From Clostridiales bacterium (GTDB lineage Bacteria; Bacillota; Clostridia; Peptostreptococcales; Anaerovoracaceae): a stretch of 7,003 nt of DNA. Location of the stretch: contig JAAYYX010000225.1 in the NCBI GenBank assembly GCA_012515135.1, positions 1 through 7,003 of the forward strand, written 5' to 3'. The notes below the pieces were generated by a model. That model was not told the origin of the DNA, made no database searches, and saw only the letters and a program-made list of their open reading frames with translations. Both the position numbers and the translations under genes were made by a program. Shown here one piece after another: positions 6,335 through 7,003 of this stretch (position 1 is the first letter of the stretch; every line of letters begins with the position of its first letter).

Positions 6335-6346
6335 CCTTTTCGCATA

Positions 6347-7003
6347 TTATTTTTTCAGTTTATGCTGGAGAAGCTGCCTGCTTATACCCAGCATATCTGC
6401 CGCCCGGGAAACATTTCCCTTTGTCTTTTCCATAGCTTCCCTTATCAGTTCCTTTTCTATTATGTCCAAATGGCCGGAAAGAGATGTTCCTTTCATTTTT
6501 TCTATCCCGTTATTGTACCGTGCCGCCATTTCTTTTTTGCCGGGCTTTTGATATAATGCTGCCGGTAATATTATATGCTCCGCATCAAGTAAGCTTTCTT
6601 CATCAGCCATGGAAACGGCGGCTATAATAATATTCTCAAGTTCTCTTATATTCCCCGGATAGTCATGACTCTGAAGTTTCCCGAGAGCATTTTCAGAAAA
6701 TCCTGATATCTTTTTTTTGAAACGCCTGCTTTGCTTTTCAAGAAGTCTATGGGCCAAAACAGGTATGTCTTCTCTTCTTTCTCTTAAAGGCGGAAGATCC
6801 AGATTCACTATGCCAAGCCTATAATAAAGGTCTTTTCGGAGAGCACCCTTTTCTATCAGTATCTCCGGCTTTTCATTGACAGTGGCTATTATCCTTACGT
6901 CCACCGGCACGTCCTTCATCCCTCCAAGTCTTCTTATGTAGTCTTCCTGAAGAACTCTTAACAGTTTGCTCTGAAGATCATATGGCATGGCGCTTATCTC
7001 ATC
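6347..7003 (-). CDS. Sigma-54-dependent transcriptional activator (C-terminal part)
   Basis: Partial gene: the last 218 residues are visible and the frame stays open past base 7003, upstream of the internal ATG at 6988. The fragment starts DEISAMPYDLQSKLLRVLQE, where DE is the end of the Walker B motif of the AAA+ domain. VDVRIIATVN (34-43) is sensor I, LRKDLYYRL (55-63) the arginine-finger region and YPGNIREL (115-122) sensor II. Residues about 184-218 end in NVSRAADMLGISRQLLQHKLKK, a Fis-type DNA-binding helix-turn-helix. Walker A, the GAFTGA loop and the sensory domain lie outside the window, so the signal is unknown; ornithine or a related amino acid is a reasonable guess. The gene ends just before two dyads and a sigma-54 promoter for ord, so it is very probably the operon's activator (an OrdR-type regulator). 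Confidence 0.93.
   Translation of the reverse strand, partial: DEISAMPYDLQSKLLRVLQEDYIRRLGGMKDVPVDVRIIATVNEKPEILIEKGALRKDLYYRLGIVNLDLPPLRERREDIPVLAHRLLEKQSRRFKKKISGFSENALGKLQSHDYPGNIRELENIIIAAVSMADEESLLDAEHIILPAALYQKPGKKEMAARYNNGIEKMKGTSLSGHLDIIEKELIREAMEKTKGNVSRAADMLGISRQLLQHKLKK

Noticed and set aside
6347..6988. Treating the regulator as a complete 213-residue protein starting at the ATG at 6988.
   Set aside because: The frame is open upstream and encodes DEISA just before, the Walker B end of the AAA+ domain, so this methionine is internal.
1..7003. Mobile elements, CRISPR arrays, tRNA or rRNA genes.
   Set aside because: I saw no transposase-like protein, regularly spaced repeats or RNA gene signature; the window is fully explained by one catabolic cluster and its control region.

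Overview
The window reads as chromosomal DNA of an anaerobic, amino-acid-fermenting member of the Bacillota (class Clostridia). The grounds are a complete set of B12/PLP-dependent ornithine-fermentation genes, strong GGAGG-type ribosome binding sites, moderate G+C with AGA/ATA-rich codon use, and sigma-54-type control. Every gene I can support lies on the minus strand, so transcription runs from high to low coordinates. The exact species cannot be told from this sequence.

Layout in transcription order: (1) 7003-6347, the C-terminal 218 residues of a sigma-54-dependent AAA+ activator with a Fis-type helix-turn-helix; its N-terminus lies outside the window. (2) 6346-6102, a compact control region. 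It holds two TGCAAA-N4-TTTGCA dyads that look like activator sites, a rho-independent terminator for the regulator, an excellent -24/-12 sigma-54 promoter, and a 5' leader with a hairpin at the predicted transcript end. (3) 6101-701, five tightly packed genes: ord (2,4-diaminopentanoate dehydrogenase), ortA and ortB (2-amino-4-oxopentanoate thiolase), oraS and oraE (D-ornithine 4,5-aminomutase). (4) 700-560, a gap with a terminator-like hairpin, a possible vegetative promoter and a perfect dyad. (5) 559-1, the first 186 codons of a GlmL/MutL-type ATPase gene that runs off the left edge.

Together the enzymes form the oxidative branch of ornithine fermentation. OraSE turns D-ornithine into (2R,4S)-2,4-diaminopentanoate, Ord deaminates it oxidatively to 2-amino-4-oxopentanoate, and OrtAB cleaves that with CoA to acetyl-CoA and D-alanine. 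The GlmL-like protein is probably an accessory or reactivation factor for the B12 mutase. The ornithine racemase that supplies D-ornithine is not in the window and may lie beyond the left edge.

The enzymes themselves are a known system. The most informative content is the regulatory architecture: regulator gene, paired dyads, terminator, sigma-54 promoter and operon within about 250 bp, plus a possible expression break between oraE and the GlmL-like gene.
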